NCBI GenBank assembly: GCA_015060005.1
Contig: SUZI01000004.1
Coordinates: 1-64,000, forward strand
From: Rikenellaceae bacterium
Lineage (GTDB): Bacteria; Bacteroidota; Bacteroidia; Bacteroidales; Rikenellaceae
Length of the DNA stretch: 64,000 bases
Direction of reading: 5' to 3'
Both the position numbers and the translations under genes were made by a program. Positions 1-9,085 of this stretch are shown here, piece after piece. The notes beneath the pieces are model-generated. The model saw only the letters and a list, made by a program, of their open reading frames with translations, had not been told where the DNA came from and ran no database searches. Each line of letters begins with the position of its first letter. Position 1 is the first letter of the stretch.

Positions 1-475
1 TGAATATTTAGAGGTATCTCCGCTTCGCCTTTGGCGGTCGAATCCCTCTCTTTCCGCTTGCAAGAGCAGAGTAGATGGCTTATAGCCATCTATTTTTGTT
101 TTGTCGTAGTCTTGTGTGTGCAAGCACTCCCTGACTCAACAAAACAAACTTCGGCACAAATGCCTGCTCTGCTCTTGGATAGAGTATTACTTACTTGAGT
201 GAGGGTTGCGGAGATATAGTACTTGAATATTTAGAGGTATCTCCGCTTCGCCTTTGGCGGTCGAATCCCTCTCTTTCCGCTTGCAAGAGCAGAGTAGATG
301 GCTTATAGCCATCTATTTTTGTTTTGTCGTAGTCTTGTGTGTGCAAGCACCCCTAACTCAACAAAACAAAATTCGGCACAAATGCCTGCTCTACTCTCGG
401 AATGGGCATTACTTACTTGAATGAGGGTTGCGGAGATATAGTACATTAGTATTTAGAGGTATCTCCGCTTCGCCG
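1..475. repeat. Tandem 223-bp repeat with nested inverted repeats
   Basis: Two nearly identical copies begin at 1 and 224, and a third starts at 447 but diverges after about 475, giving an exact period of 223 bp. The array may extend left of the window. Within copy 1 four inverted-repeat pairs are visible: 15-23 with 208-216, 61-71 with 167-177, 95-104 with 139-148, and a tight 9-bp hairpin 72-80/84-92 (loop TAT) followed by a T-rich stretch. The first three are nested, so the unit could fold into one long structure. Copy 2 keeps the local hairpin, but its 284-294 arm has two mismatches with its partner, so there is no covariation support. No convincing protein is encoded. Confidence 0.85.
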
Positions 476-543
476 TATCCTCTTGCCTAATTTCTGGAGG
501 GTTAATCGCGTATGTAACTTGGTGCGTTAAGATATTGTGCTAC

Positions 544-574
544 TTTGATTTTTAGCAGGAGTTTACTACATTTG
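544..574 (+). promoter_or_regulatory. Bacteroidota-type promoter for the serine hydrolase
   Basis: TTTG at 544-547 and TACATTTG at 567-574 are separated by 19 nt, matching the Bacteroides consensus TTTG-(19-20)-TAnnTTTG. Transcription would start near 580, leaving a leader of about 110 nt before the start codon at 692. Confidence 0.6.
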
Positions 575-691
575 TGGTGATAAATTTACGCAGAAAGATA
601 ATCTGTTTGTGATATACCTATTGGAGCGAGAGTGCAGTGTGGTGCTCGGTCAATGATAGTCGTTGATAGCCAACAAAATTTTTAAGAATAT

Positions 692-1939
692 ATGAAAAGA
701 GTTATGAGATTTGCTTGCGTCCTCGCAATCGTGGCCGCACTGTTCTGCCAGGCAGCAACAGCACAGAGAAAAGTGAAAGATTCCAAAACAACTTACGCAC
801 AAGAGGTGCTGCAACCATACGTGGATAGCGGTGAGCTGCCAGGTGCTATCAGCATATTCTACAAAGATGGCGTGCAGGAGACCTGCTGCATAGGCTATGC
901 TGATGTGGAGCAGAAACGTCCCATAAGGTTAGACAACGTCTTTATGCAGTGCTCACAGACAAAAGGCTTCTGCGGCGTAACAATAGCCAAATTGGTGGAA
1001 GAGGGTAAGATTTCGCTCGATGACCCCGTATCAAAATATCTGCCCGAGTTCAAGGAGTTGTGGGTGCAGGTATCGGAGAAGGATGGCGTAAAAACCCTTC
1101 GCAAAGCAACAAACACGCTGACAGTACGTATGGTACTCAACCATACCGGAGGTTTCCCATTTGAGGCGAGCGTAAAGCGTAGCGATGTGCGTGGTGGTGG
1201 CTGGAGTGGCGGTGCTCCGCTGCGTCAGGTGGCAGCAGTGGCAGCCGGCTCTCCCATTATGTTTGAGCCAGGTACGGGCGATATGTACTCAAACACAGGT
1301 ATCGACATCGGAGCAGCCATAGTCGAGGTGGTAACAGGTATGAAATGGGAGGAGTATCTCAAGCAGGAGGTGCTTGACCCTCTGGGTATGACCTCTACCT
1401 GGTTCTGGCCCTCGGACAAACAACTCAAGAAGAAGATTGAGCTGTATGCCTACAAGCAGGGAGAGCCCGCACAGTGGGTAGAAGAGATGGATTGGCAGCA
1501 GCGTCCATACAACGATGCTCACGTCTTCGCCTCGGCAGGAGCAGGATTGTGGACCACAGCGGCAGACCAGCTTAAGTTCTACAAGATGCTGATGAACTTA
1601 GGTGTGGGCGACAATGGCGTGCGTATCCTCAAGGAGGAGACCGTAAAGTCTATCTTAGCGTGCTCTACACGTCCAAAGAATATGGGTGGCTACTCTCTCG
1701 GTCTGGCAGCTCCGGTCGAGGATCACGAGGATGCGTGGTTTGGCCACGGAGGAGCGTGGGGCACAAACTGTATGGTCAACTGGCACAAGAAGCAGCTTAA
1801 GATGTGGATTGTACAGAGTGCAGGCGGTCATCAGCCCTGGAGTCGTGAGGTTGACGAGGCAGCAAAGAAGTTCTTTGCCCAGCCATTTGACTCATCATCT
1901 GCCGACGCATACACAGGCAGAATCGGCTCAAACAAATAA
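692..1939 (+). CDS. Secreted serine hydrolase, class C beta-lactamase/esterase family
   Basis: A 415-residue protein with an N-terminal signal peptide (hydrophobic residues about 5-20, then AATAQ). The three motifs of the beta-lactamase/penicillin-binding (PF00144) fold are present: S88-x-x-K91 (SQTK), Y199-S200-N201, and H352-G-G354 in place of KTG. This pattern is typical of EstB-like esterases and D-aminopeptidase-like proteins rather than true AmpC enzymes, so hydrolysis of an ester or peptide in the periplasm or at the surface is inferred. The substrate cannot be told. The gene stands alone, with its own promoter upstream and a hairpin terminator at 2033-2073. It sits directly after a tandem repeat array. 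Confidence 0.85.
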   Translation: MKRVMRFACVLAIVAALFCQAATAQRKVKDSKTTYAQEVLQPYVDSGELPGAISIFYKDGVQETCCIGYADVEQKRPIRLDNVFMQCSQTKGFCGVTIAKLVEEGKISLDDPVSKYLPEFKELWVQVSEKDGVKTLRKATNTLTVRMVLNHTGGFPFEASVKRSDVRGGGWSGGAPLRQVAAVAAGSPIMFEPGTGDMYSNTGIDIGAAIVEVVTGMKWEEYLKQEVLDPLGMTSTWFWPSDKQLKKKIELYAYKQGEPAQWVEEMDWQQRPYNDAHVFASAGAGLWTTAADQLKFYKMLMNLGVGDNGVRILKEETVKSILACSTRPKNMGGYSLGLAAPVEDHEDAWFGHGGAWGTNCMVNWHKKQLKMWIVQSAGGHQPWSREVDEAAKKFFAQPFDSSSADAYTGRIGSNK

Positions 1940-2032
1940 TATTGAATAAAGGCAAGAACTTGTGCTATAATAATCCGTATGCGATAAATATCGGCAGTCG
2001 GCAGGTTTACCAAAGTTCTCACCCCAAACGAC

Positions 2033-2073
2033 GAGCCCGTCTAACAAGTTTATTGTTAGGTAGGCTCTTTTTT
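2033..2073 (+). terminator. Rho-independent terminator after the serine hydrolase
   Basis: GAGCC (2033-2037) plus CTAACAA (2041-2047) pair with TTGTTAG (2053-2059) plus GGCTC (2063-2067), followed by a run of six T. Confidence 0.8.
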
Positions 2074-2074
2074 G

Positions 2075-2380
2075 AAGTATGGTAAGAGATGGGCTACGTT
2101 TGCATTCTGCTCAAAACCACACCACCCAATAAGCACTTTTCCCATATCAGGATTCGAACGGTCGCCGCAGGTTTGCGTAGAACAGTGGTGTTGGGATAAA
2201 GGCAAGCGGGAAGCCCAAAGGGCGGGTGTGATAGGCTGTAAGAACGAGGAAGTTTATTTACTTGGGCTTGCAGCCTATTGCAGTATTATCGCAGAGCGAT
2301 AACCGCTTGACGCTATAACATCACCACCATAGGCTCTGCCACACCGCCACCGACTGAACGGATTCCCTATCCGCGGAAAA
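2075..2380. other. Intergenic, no gene recognised
   Basis: Open frames here (for example about 2072-2302, plus) have no start context or family features. A T-loop-like string near 2150 does not sit in a tRNA fold. I see no promoter, repeat or conserved element in this stretch. Confidence 0.5.
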
Positions 2381-2384
2381 ACAA

Positions 2385-2416
2385 AAAAGCAGCCAAATTA
2401 TTGACTGCTTTTGCTT
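2385..2416 (-). terminator. Terminator of the tRNA-Glu gene
   Basis: AAAAGCAG (2385-2392) pairs with CTGCTTTT (2405-2412). Read on the minus strand the hairpin lies a few bases after the tRNA 3' end and is followed by a T-rich tract. Confidence 0.75.
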
Positions 2417-2418
2417 TG

Positions 2419-2490
2419 TAGTGGATAGGGGATTCGAACCCCTATGTCATGCGTGAGAGGCATGTATCCTAGCCCTTAGATGAATCCACC
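2419..2490 (-). tRNA. tRNA-Glu (anticodon CTC)
   Basis: On the minus strand the sequence folds as a cloverleaf. The acceptor stem GGTGGAT pairs with ATCCACT. The anticodon stem CATGC/GCATG encloses loop CTCTCAC, giving anticodon CTC (codon GAG). The T arm has AGGGG, loop TTCGAAT and CCCCT, and the discriminator base is A. The 3' CCA is not encoded. A promoter (2506-2536) and a terminator (2385-2416) flank it, so it appears to be a single-tRNA transcription unit. Confidence 0.93.
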
Positions 2491-2505
2491 GCTTGTTTCG
2501 TGGTG

Positions 2506-2536
2506 CAAATATAAGGCAAAAATTTTATTCCACAAA
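2506..2536 (-). promoter_or_regulatory. Promoter of tRNA-Glu
   Basis: Read on the minus strand, TTTG (complement of 2533-2536) is followed after exactly 19 nt by TATATTTG (complement of 2506-2513). This places the start about ten bases before the tRNA 5' end. Confidence 0.75.
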
Positions 2537-2759
2537 TTTTTTCTCAAAAAAGTTGCATTTTTTATTGCATTTTTAACAAAACCCCTGCCACAACCGCCCC
2601 AACAAGCACTTTCGTGCAGCATTCTCAGCCCTCGCTATCTAAGGTGAAAGGTAAAGAAAATAGCAAAGTACTTTTTTATTTAGACTCTAATTACCCCCTA
2701 TCCTGCATAAATTCCCAACTCTCCTACCTTCGCCCAACCTCAATACCAATATTATATTA

Positions 2760-2790
2760 TTGCAATTCTCGGAGAAAATCGCTACTTTCG
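2760..2790 (+). promoter_or_regulatory. Likely promoter for the DPP IV-type protease
   Basis: TTG at 2760-2762 and TACTTTCG at 2783-2790 are 20 nt apart; the -7 box has one mismatch to TAnnTTTG. The leader would be only about 15 nt. The rest of 2491-2811 is AT-rich, with the tRNA promoter at one end and no gene. Confidence 0.5.
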
Positions 2791-2811
2791 CATCAATAAA
2801 ACTTTTTGAGG

Positions 2812-4935
2812 ATGAAACAGATATTTTTAATTGTGGCAGCGGCTCTCTTGCTTGCCACACCTGCCTTCGCACAAGAGAACTCTCAGCGTATGCTGACACC
2901 CGAAGATGTGGTGCTCAATCGTGAGCTGCGTCCACAATCATTTCGCGTACAATGGATAGGCGAGAGCGACTGCTACGCAACAACCGAGGGTGATATGATA
3001 GTAAGCTACGACGCAGCCAGCGGAAAGAGTTCAACATTGCTTACACTCAGCGAGTTAAACTCTATCCTCGGGAGCGAATACCGTCAGCTGCCATACTACT
3101 ATTTCGACAGCGAGCAGAACATAATCTTCCAGGTACGTGGCTACATCTACACAATCAATTTAGACAGCAAACAGCTCGTGGCAACATACGACATCCCTCG
3201 TGGCGACAACCTCACACGTCAAAGTGGCAAGGGTGGTATGTTCGCCTACACCAAAGAGAACAACCTCTATCTGTTTGATGGCAAAAAGAGTGTTGCCATA
3301 ACCACCGAGAGCGATACGAATATCGTCAGCGGACAGAGCGTGAGCCGCAACGAGTTTGGCATCGATGGCGGTATATTCTTCTCACCCGATGCGTCCAAGA
3401 TAGCCTTCTATCAGAAGGATGAGTCGGCGGTCGGCACGTTCCCTCTGCTCGACATCAACTCTCGCACAGGCACACTCCGCGAGATAAAGTATCCGATGAA
3501 CGGAATGCCATCCGAGAAGGTACGTCTGGGCATCTACGACATAGCCTCGGCAAAGAGTGTATATGCCGACGTAACAGACTTTGACGCAGAGCGTTACCTC
3601 ACCTGCATCACATTCTCGCCCGACAGCCGCAAGATATACATCCAGGTGCTTGACCGCACGCAGAACGATATGCGACTCAACATATACGACGCCGAGAGCG
3701 GAGCTTACATAAAGACCGTTCTGGAGGAGCACAACGATAAGTTTGTCGAGCCTTACGCCCCACTTGTCTTCTTAGATGAGAAACCCGAGCAGTTCATCTA
3801 TGCCACCGACAACCGCGATGGCTACAAGAGTCTCTACCTCTGCGACGACAATGGTATCATTAAGCGTCTCACCACGTGCGATGCCGACGTGGCATACCTC
3901 GCACAGGACAAGAAGCACATATACTACACCTCAGCCGAGGTGTCGCCCATTGACAACCACCTCTTCCGCGTCAACATATCATCGGGCAAGGCTACACGTC
4001 TGACCTCGGAGGAGGGATGGCACTCGCCACAGGTGAGCCATAGCGGACGATATTTCCTCGACACCTACTCTTCGCTCAACGTGCCTAACGTGGTCTATGT
4101 GAAGGCAACCTCGGGCAAGCAACAGAGCGAGCTCTTCCGTGCTGCCGACCCTACCGTAGGCTACAACTACCTGCCTATTGAGCTCGGAACGGTGAAGAGT
4201 GCCGATGGCAAGTTCGACAACTACTACCGCCTCATCAAGCCTGCCAACTTCGATGCGACGAAGCGATATCCCGTAATTGTATATGTCTACGGAGGTCCTC
4301 ACTCACAGATGGTTACCAACTCCTACTTAGGTCAGTTGCGTCGCTGGGAGATGTTGATGGCACAGCGTGGCTATGTGGTCTTTGTGATGGACAACCGAGG
4401 CACATCCAACCGCGGTGCCGAGTACGAGAAGGCTATCCACCGCAGGTGTGGCGTAGCCGAGATGGAGGACCAGATAGCGGCTCTCGACTGGCTGCTCTCG
4501 CACGAGTGGTGCGACAGAGAGCGTGTTGGCGTTCACGGATGGTCGTATGGTGGCTTTATGACAATCTCGCTGATGACAACCTACCCCGACTACTTCAAGG
4601 TGGGCGTTGCGGGAGGCCCTGTAATCGATTGGAAGTGGTACGAGGTGATGTATGGCGAGCGATATATGGACTCTACGCACGACAACCCCGAGGGCTTTGC
4701 CGCAACGAGCCTCATCCCCAAGGCGAAGAACCTGAAGGGCAAGCTGCTCATCTGCCAGGGAGCGGTGGACAACGTGGTCGTATGGCAACACTCGCTGAGC
4801 TTCGTGCAGGAGTGTATCTCGCACCACGTGCAGGTGGACTACTTCCCATACCCCGTAGCCGAGCACAATGTCTTCGGTCCCGATGCGGTACATCTCTACC
4901 AGAAGATTACCGACTATTTCGTGGATAACCTCTAA
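2812..4935 (+). CDS. Dipeptidyl-peptidase IV-type serine protease (S9 family)
   Basis: A 707-residue protein that starts at ATG 2812, after a GAGG ribosome-binding site; an in-frame TTG six bases earlier is unlikely. Signal peptide about residues 1-20 (ends TPAFAQ). Residues about 40-480 form a DPP IV N-terminal beta-propeller (PF00930), and about 500-705 the S9 alpha/beta hydrolase domain. The triad is S578 (GWSYGG), D653 and H685. A Glu in NEFGI (E181) matches one of the two glutamates that bind the substrate amino terminus in DPP IV. The enzyme should cut X-Pro or X-Ala dipeptides from peptide N-termini in the periplasm or at the cell surface. Exact specificity within S9B is inferred. The gene is monocistronic. 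Confidence 0.92.
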   Translation: MKQIFLIVAAALLLATPAFAQENSQRMLTPEDVVLNRELRPQSFRVQWIGESDCYATTEGDMIVSYDAASGKSSTLLTLSELNSILGSEYRQLPYYYFDSEQNIIFQVRGYIYTINLDSKQLVATYDIPRGDNLTRQSGKGGMFAYTKENNLYLFDGKKSVAITTESDTNIVSGQSVSRNEFGIDGGIFFSPDASKIAFYQKDESAVGTFPLLDINSRTGTLREIKYPMNGMPSEKVRLGIYDIASAKSVYADVTDFDAERYLTCITFSPDSRKIYIQVLDRTQNDMRLNIYDAESGAYIKTVLEEHNDKFVEPYAPLVFLDEKPEQFIYATDNRDGYKSLYLCDDNGIIKRLTTCDADVAYLAQDKKHIYYTSAEVSPIDNHLFRVNISSGKATRLTSEEGWHSPQVSHSGRYFLDTYSSLNVPNVVYVKATSGKQQSELFRAADPTVGYNYLPIELGTVKSADGKFDNYYRLIKPANFDATKRYPVIVYVYGGPHSQMVTNSYLGQLRRWEMLMAQRGYVVFVMDNRGTSNRGAEYEKAIHRRCGVAEMEDQIAALDWLLSHEWCDRERVGVHGWSYGGFMTISLMTTYPDYFKVGVAGGPVIDWKWYEVMYGERYMDSTHDNPEGFAATSLIPKAKNLKGKLLICQGAVDNVVVWQHSLSFVQECISHHVQVDYFPYPVAEHNVFGPDAVHLYQKITDYFVDNL

Positions 4936-4958
4936 CGACAGTCATCCCACAAGATAGC

Positions 4959-4997
4959 GTCAGCCCACCCTTTTCGGGTCGGGCTGACTGCTTTTTT
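4959..4997 (+). terminator. Terminator after the S9 protease
   Basis: GTCAGCCCACCC (4959-4970) pairs imperfectly with GGGTCGGGCTGAC (4976-4988) around a TTTTC loop, followed closely by six T. Confidence 0.85.
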
Positions 4998-5138
4998 GCC
5001 CTGCTTGGTCATCTATTTATAGATGAAAAGCCACTTTGGGGTGTAAAATGGGAAGAAATTAAAAATTTTTAGATACCTTTACACCCTGAATTCTTTGAAT
5101 TAACGAATAATCACTCAATAACAAACCTATCGGAACGT

Positions 5139-5756
5139 ATGAATAAGAGTTCTATTAATGTCATATTTGCCGAGCAGGAGCACACGAAATACGCCGAGCA
5201 GGTGTGTGAGCTCATCTATCAGTCTGCCCTGCAACGCGGCACAGGTATCGCAAAGCGTTCTCCCGAATATATCACCGAGAAGATTCTCGGCTGCAAGGCT
5301 GTCGTAGCACTCGATGGCGAGCGTTTGGTTGGCTTCAGCTATATCGAGAGCTGGGGGCACGGCGACTTTGTTGCTACGTCGGGACTTATCGTTGACCCCG
5401 AGTATCGCCATTTAGGTTTGGCGGGTCGCATCAAAGCCAAGACCTTCGAGCTGGCACGCAAGAAGTTCCCTTTTGCCAAGATTTTCAGTATCACCACCTC
5501 GTTGCCCGTGATGAAGCTCAACTCGCGTCTGGGCTATAAGCCCGTAACATTCTCGGAGCTGACGCAGGATGAGGAGTTCTGGCAGGGATGTCAGGGATGT
5601 AAGAACTACGACATCCTGCTACGTAATGACCGTCGTATGTGCCTCTGCACAGGTATGCTCTACGACCCCAAGACACCTCTTGTCAAGCACTCGCGTCTGG
5701 CACCCTACTGGATGATGCTGAAGAACAAGATACGCAAGATTTTACATTTGAAATAA
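5139..5756 (+). CDS. GNAT acyltransferase heading the arginine operon; candidate N-acylglutamate synthase
   Basis: A 205-residue GCN5-related N-acyltransferase. A beta strand with VVALDGERLVGF is followed by the acyl-CoA loop region around the strand ending LIVDPEYRHLGLAGRI, which resembles the V-x-P-x-x-R-x-x-G-x-(G/A) pyrophosphate-binding signature. The C-terminal portion has a small Cys-rich segment (CQGCKNYD and MCLC). It is first in the operon, 20 nt before argG. No argA or argJ is present, and all other steps of the linear pathway are, so making N-succinyl- or N-acetylglutamate is the natural inference. It does not resemble classical ArgA, which carries an amino-acid-kinase domain. TACCTTTA at 5074-5081 is a weak -7 candidate without a matching -33 box. 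Confidence 0.75.
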   Translation: MNKSSINVIFAEQEHTKYAEQVCELIYQSALQRGTGIAKRSPEYITEKILGCKAVVALDGERLVGFSYIESWGHGDFVATSGLIVDPEYRHLGLAGRIKAKTFELARKKFPFAKIFSITTSLPVMKLNSRLGYKPVTFSELTQDEEFWQGCQGCKNYDILLRNDRRMCLCTGMLYDPKTPLVKHSRLAPYWMMLKNKIRKILHLK

Positions 5757-5776
5757 CAACATAAAACGTCAAAAAT

Positions 5777-6976
5777 ATGAGCAAGAAGAGAGTTGTATTG
5801 GCATTCAGCGGCGGTCTCGACACCTCGTTTTGTGCTAAATATCTATCAGTTGAGAAGGGTTATGAGGTATATACCGCCATCGCAAATACGGGCGGTTTTT
5901 CGGACGCCGAGCTCGCCAACATCGAGCAGCGTGCCTACGCTTTAGGAGCTGTCAAGCACGCCACACTCGACATCACCCAGACCTACTACGAGAAGAGTAT
6001 CCGTTATATGGTCTATGGCAACATCCTGCGTAACGGCACCTATCCTATCTCGGTGTCGTCGGAGCGAATATTCCAGGCTATCGCCATCATAGAGTATGCC
6101 AAGCAGATTGGTGCCGACGCTGTGGCTCACGGCTCGACAGGTGCGGGCAACGATCAGGTACGTTTCGATTTGACGTTCCAGATATTGGCTCCCGAGATTG
6201 AGATTATCACCCCTACACGCGATATGACTCTGACACGTGAGTATGAGATTAACTACCTGAAGCAGTGTGGTTTCGAGGCAGACTTCACCAAGATGGAGTA
6301 CTCTATCAACAAGGGTCTGTGGGGCACAAGTATCGGCGGTAAGGAGACTCTTCACTCCGAGCAGACGCTGCCCGAGGAGGCTTATCCAAGCCAGATAACC
6401 GCTACCGACGAGGAGCACCTCAAGCTCGGCTTCGTCAAAGGCGAGCTGCACACCATCAATGGCGAGGTGTATGAGGATAAGGTGGAGGCTATCCGTCGGG
6501 TGGAGGCTATTGCCTCACGCTTCGGCATAGGTCGCGATATGCACATCGGCGACACCATCATCGGCATCAAGGGCCGCGTAGGCTTCGAGGCAGCTGCTCC
6601 AATGGTCATCATAGCAGCCCACAAGATGTTGGAGAAGCACACGCTGACCAAGTGGCAGATGTATTGGAAGGAGCAGATTGCTACGTGGTACGGTATGTTC
6701 CTCCACGAGGCACAATACCTCGAGCCTGTGATGCGAGATATGGAGGCTATGCTTACGAGCACGCAGCAGAATGTTACGGGCGAGGTGGAGCTCATACTGC
6801 GTCCACGTAACTACACCCTCGTAGGTGTCGAGTCATCGTTCGACTTGATGAAGACCGACTTTGGCGAGTATGGCGAGGTGAACAAGGCTTGGAATGCCGA
6901 CGATGTGAAGGGATTCACGAAGATTCTCGGCAACCAGATGAAGATATATTTTAACGTGCAGAAACGCAATGAGTAA
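5777..6976 (+). CDS. argG: Argininosuccinate synthase
   Basis: A 399-residue protein with the PP-loop motif AFSGGLDTSF near the start, which binds ATP. Conserved stretches GSTGAGNDQVRF and the citrulline/aspartate-binding region around YSINKGLWGTSIGG follow. It catalyses citrulline + aspartate + ATP to argininosuccinate in the cytoplasm, the penultimate step of arginine synthesis. Length is usual for the family. It is second in the operon, and its last 8 bases overlap argC, which suggests translational coupling. Nothing looks damaged. Confidence 0.97.
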   Translation: MSKKRVVLAFSGGLDTSFCAKYLSVEKGYEVYTAIANTGGFSDAELANIEQRAYALGAVKHATLDITQTYYEKSIRYMVYGNILRNGTYPISVSSERIFQAIAIIEYAKQIGADAVAHGSTGAGNDQVRFDLTFQILAPEIEIITPTRDMTLTREYEINYLKQCGFEADFTKMEYSINKGLWGTSIGGKETLHSEQTLPEEAYPSQITATDEEHLKLGFVKGELHTINGEVYEDKVEAIRRVEAIASRFGIGRDMHIGDTIIGIKGRVGFEAAAPMVIIAAHKMLEKHTLTKWQMYWKEQIATWYGMFLHEAQYLEPVMRDMEAMLTSTQQNVTGEVELILRPRNYTLVGVESSFDLMKTDFGEYGEVNKAWNADDVKGFTKILGNQMKIYFNVQKRNE

Positions 6977-7937
6977 GATTAAGGTTGGCATAATCGGCGG
7001 TGCAGGCTACACCGCAGGCGAGCTGTTGCGTCTTCTTATCAACCACCCTGCGGTCGACATCCGTTTCGTTCACTCGTCGTCCAACGCCGGCAACCGCGTA
7101 TGCTCGGTGCACGAGGGCTTGTGGGGCGATACGGAGCTTACGTTCAGCGAGACTTTCGACCTGGAGGCTATCGACGTACTGTTCCTCTGCTCGGCACACG
7201 GTCAAAGCCGTCTGTTCTGGGAGGAGAACACTCGCCCAGCATCACTCAAGGTTATAGACCTCGCCCAGGACTATCGCGATGAGTCGGAGGGCTACTGCTA
7301 TGGTCTGCCCGAGCTGCAACGCGAGAAGATTGCTGGTGCGTCGCTCATAGCCAACCCGGGATGCTTCGCCACAGCCATACAACTTGCCCTGTTGCCTCTT
7401 GCGGCAGCCAAGAAGCTGTGTGGTGAGATACACGTTACAGCCATCACGGGCTCTACAGGTGCCGGTGTGAAGCCTACGTCGAAGACCCATTTCAGCTGGC
7501 GTAACAACAATATCTCGGTATATAAGGCGTTCACACATCAGCACTTAGCCGAGATTAGCCGCACGCTACGAGGCTTGCAGCCCACCTTTGGCGAGGCGAT
7601 AAACTTTGTCCCTATGCGTGGCGACTTCTCGCGTGGCATCCTCGCCTCTGTGTATACCGAGTGCGACCTCTCGGCTGATGAGGCACGTAAGCTCTATGCC
7701 GACTACTATGCCGATGCACGCTTCACTCACGTCATCGAGGGTGAGGTCGATATGAAGCAGGTCGTAAACACCAATAAGGCACTGCTCTCTGTTGAGAAGT
7801 ATGGCACGAAGCTACATATCGTATCGGCTGTCGACAACCTGCTGAAGGGTGCGTCGGGACAGGCTGTGCAGAATATGAATTTGATATTTGGGTTAGATGA
7901 AGCCGAGGGCTTACGCCTCAAGCCATCAGCCTTTTAA
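6969..7937 (+). CDS. argC: N-acyl-gamma-glutamyl-phosphate reductase
   Basis: A 322-residue protein with an N-terminal Rossmann motif (GIIGGAGYTAGEL) for NADPH and the catalytic cysteine C132 in NPGCFAT. It reduces N-acylglutamyl phosphate to the semialdehyde, the third step of the linear arginine pathway. The start codon lies inside the end of argG (8-nt overlap). The semialdehyde dehydrogenase and dimerisation domains are intact. The acyl group is probably succinyl in this lineage, inferred from the carbamoyltransferase downstream. Confidence 0.97.
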   Translation: MSKIKVGIIGGAGYTAGELLRLLINHPAVDIRFVHSSSNAGNRVCSVHEGLWGDTELTFSETFDLEAIDVLFLCSAHGQSRLFWEENTRPASLKVIDLAQDYRDESEGYCYGLPELQREKIAGASLIANPGCFATAIQLALLPLAAAKKLCGEIHVTAITGSTGAGVKPTSKTHFSWRNNNISVYKAFTHQHLAEISRTLRGLQPTFGEAINFVPMRGDFSRGILASVYTECDLSADEARKLYADYYADARFTHVIEGEVDMKQVVNTNKALLSVEKYGTKLHIVSAVDNLLKGASGQAVQNMNLIFGLDEAEGLRLKPSAF

Positions 7938-7947
7938 GATATGCAAT

Positions 7948-9069
7948 ATGAAACTTTTTGATGTATATTCGCTCTACGACATCGAGCCCGTCAAGGGTGT
8001 GGGCTACCACGTCTACGATGGCGATGGTGTGGAGTATCTCGACCTATATGGTGGACACGCAGTAATCTCTATCGGACATTCTCACCCCCACTATGTCGCA
8101 TCGCTCGTAGCACAACTCAGCCAGATGGGCTTCTACTCCAACGCTGTTGAGTGCTCGCTGCGTGATAGGGCGGCAGAGGCTATAGGTCGCATAAGTGGCT
8201 ACAACGACTATTCGCTCTTTCTGTGTAACTCGGGAGCCGAGGCTAACGAGAATGCTCTGAAGTTAGCATCGTTCCATACGGGCAGAGCCAAGGTGTTGGC
8301 ATTTCGCAAAGCCTTCCACGGTCGCACGTCGGGAGCTGTTGCTGCCACCGACAACCCAAAGATACAAGCCCCATTCAACGCTACGGATAATATTCTCTTC
8401 GTGCCGCTGAACGACGTGGAGGCTGTCGAGCAGGAGCTGCGTAGCGGAGCCTATGCTGCAGTTATCATCGAGGGCATACAGGGTGTGTCGGGTATCCACT
8501 CGCCCGAGGATGAGTTCCTTAGCTCGTTGCAGAGTATGTGTGAGAAGTATGGCACGCTGCTCATCGTAGATGAGATTCAGTCGGGATGTGGTCGTACGGG
8601 CAGATACTTCGCTCATCAGTGGGCAGGCATCACACCCGACATAATCACCGTAGCCAAAGGTACGGGTAACGGTTTCCCTATCGGTGGCGTGCTCATCTCG
8701 CCCAAGATAGAGGCTCGCAAAGGTATGCTCGGAACAACCTTCGGCGGTAATCAGCTCGCCTGTGCTGCTGCCATAGCTGTGGCGGAGGTTATGGAGCAGG
8801 AACATCTGATAGATAACGCTGCCGAGGTGGGCAACTACCTCATAGCCGAACTCAGGAAGATAGCGGGCGTAAAGGATGTACGAGGCAGAGGCTTGATGAT
8901 AGGCTTCGACGTGGAGGGCTCGGCTGCCGAGCTGCGTCGTCGTCTGCTCTTCGAGCAACATATATTCACAGGTGGTGCGGGCGAGCATACCGTACGACTG
9001 CTACCACCGCTGAACATCGGCAAGCGACAAGCCGACAGATTTTTGACAGCCCTCAAAGAGGTGTTGTAA
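7948..9069 (+). CDS. argD: N-acylornithine aminotransferase (class III PLP)
   Basis: The start at ATG 7948 gives 373 residues; an upstream in-frame ATG would lie inside argC. It is a fold-type I, class III aminotransferase: CNSGAEANENALKLA binds the cofactor phosphate, D208 in IVDEIQ contacts the pyridine nitrogen, and K237 in AKGTGNGFPIGG forms the Schiff base. It transfers the amino group of glutamate to N-acylglutamate semialdehyde, making N-acylornithine. It lies ten bases after argC and 16 before the carbamoyltransferase, in the same operon. Confidence 0.96.
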   Translation: MKLFDVYSLYDIEPVKGVGYHVYDGDGVEYLDLYGGHAVISIGHSHPHYVASLVAQLSQMGFYSNAVECSLRDRAAEAIGRISGYNDYSLFLCNSGAEANENALKLASFHTGRAKVLAFRKAFHGRTSGAVAATDNPKIQAPFNATDNILFVPLNDVEAVEQELRSGAYAAVIIEGIQGVSGIHSPEDEFLSSLQSMCEKYGTLLIVDEIQSGCGRTGRYFAHQWAGITPDIITVAKGTGNGFPIGGVLISPKIEARKGMLGTTFGGNQLACAAAIAVAEVMEQEHLIDNAAEVGNYLIAELRKIAGVKDVRGRGLMIGFDVEGSAAELRRRLLFEQHIFTGGAGEHTVRLLPPLNIGKRQADRFLTALKEVL

Positions 9070-9085
9070 ACATAGTTTTTTGAGT

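Noticed and set aside
2140..2170. T-loop-like string GATTCGAAC that could mark a second tRNA on the minus strand
   Set aside because: The flanking bases do not pair as a T stem, and no acceptor or anticodon arm can be drawn.
2072..2302. Open frame of 76 codons on the plus strand after the first terminator
   Set aside because: No start context, no recognisable family, and skewed composition; it lies in apparently non-coding DNA.
4327..4893. Long open frame antisense to the DPP IV-type protease
   Set aside because: A shadow of the real gene in a GC-rich frame; it has no start signal or family features, and the sense gene has a complete triad.
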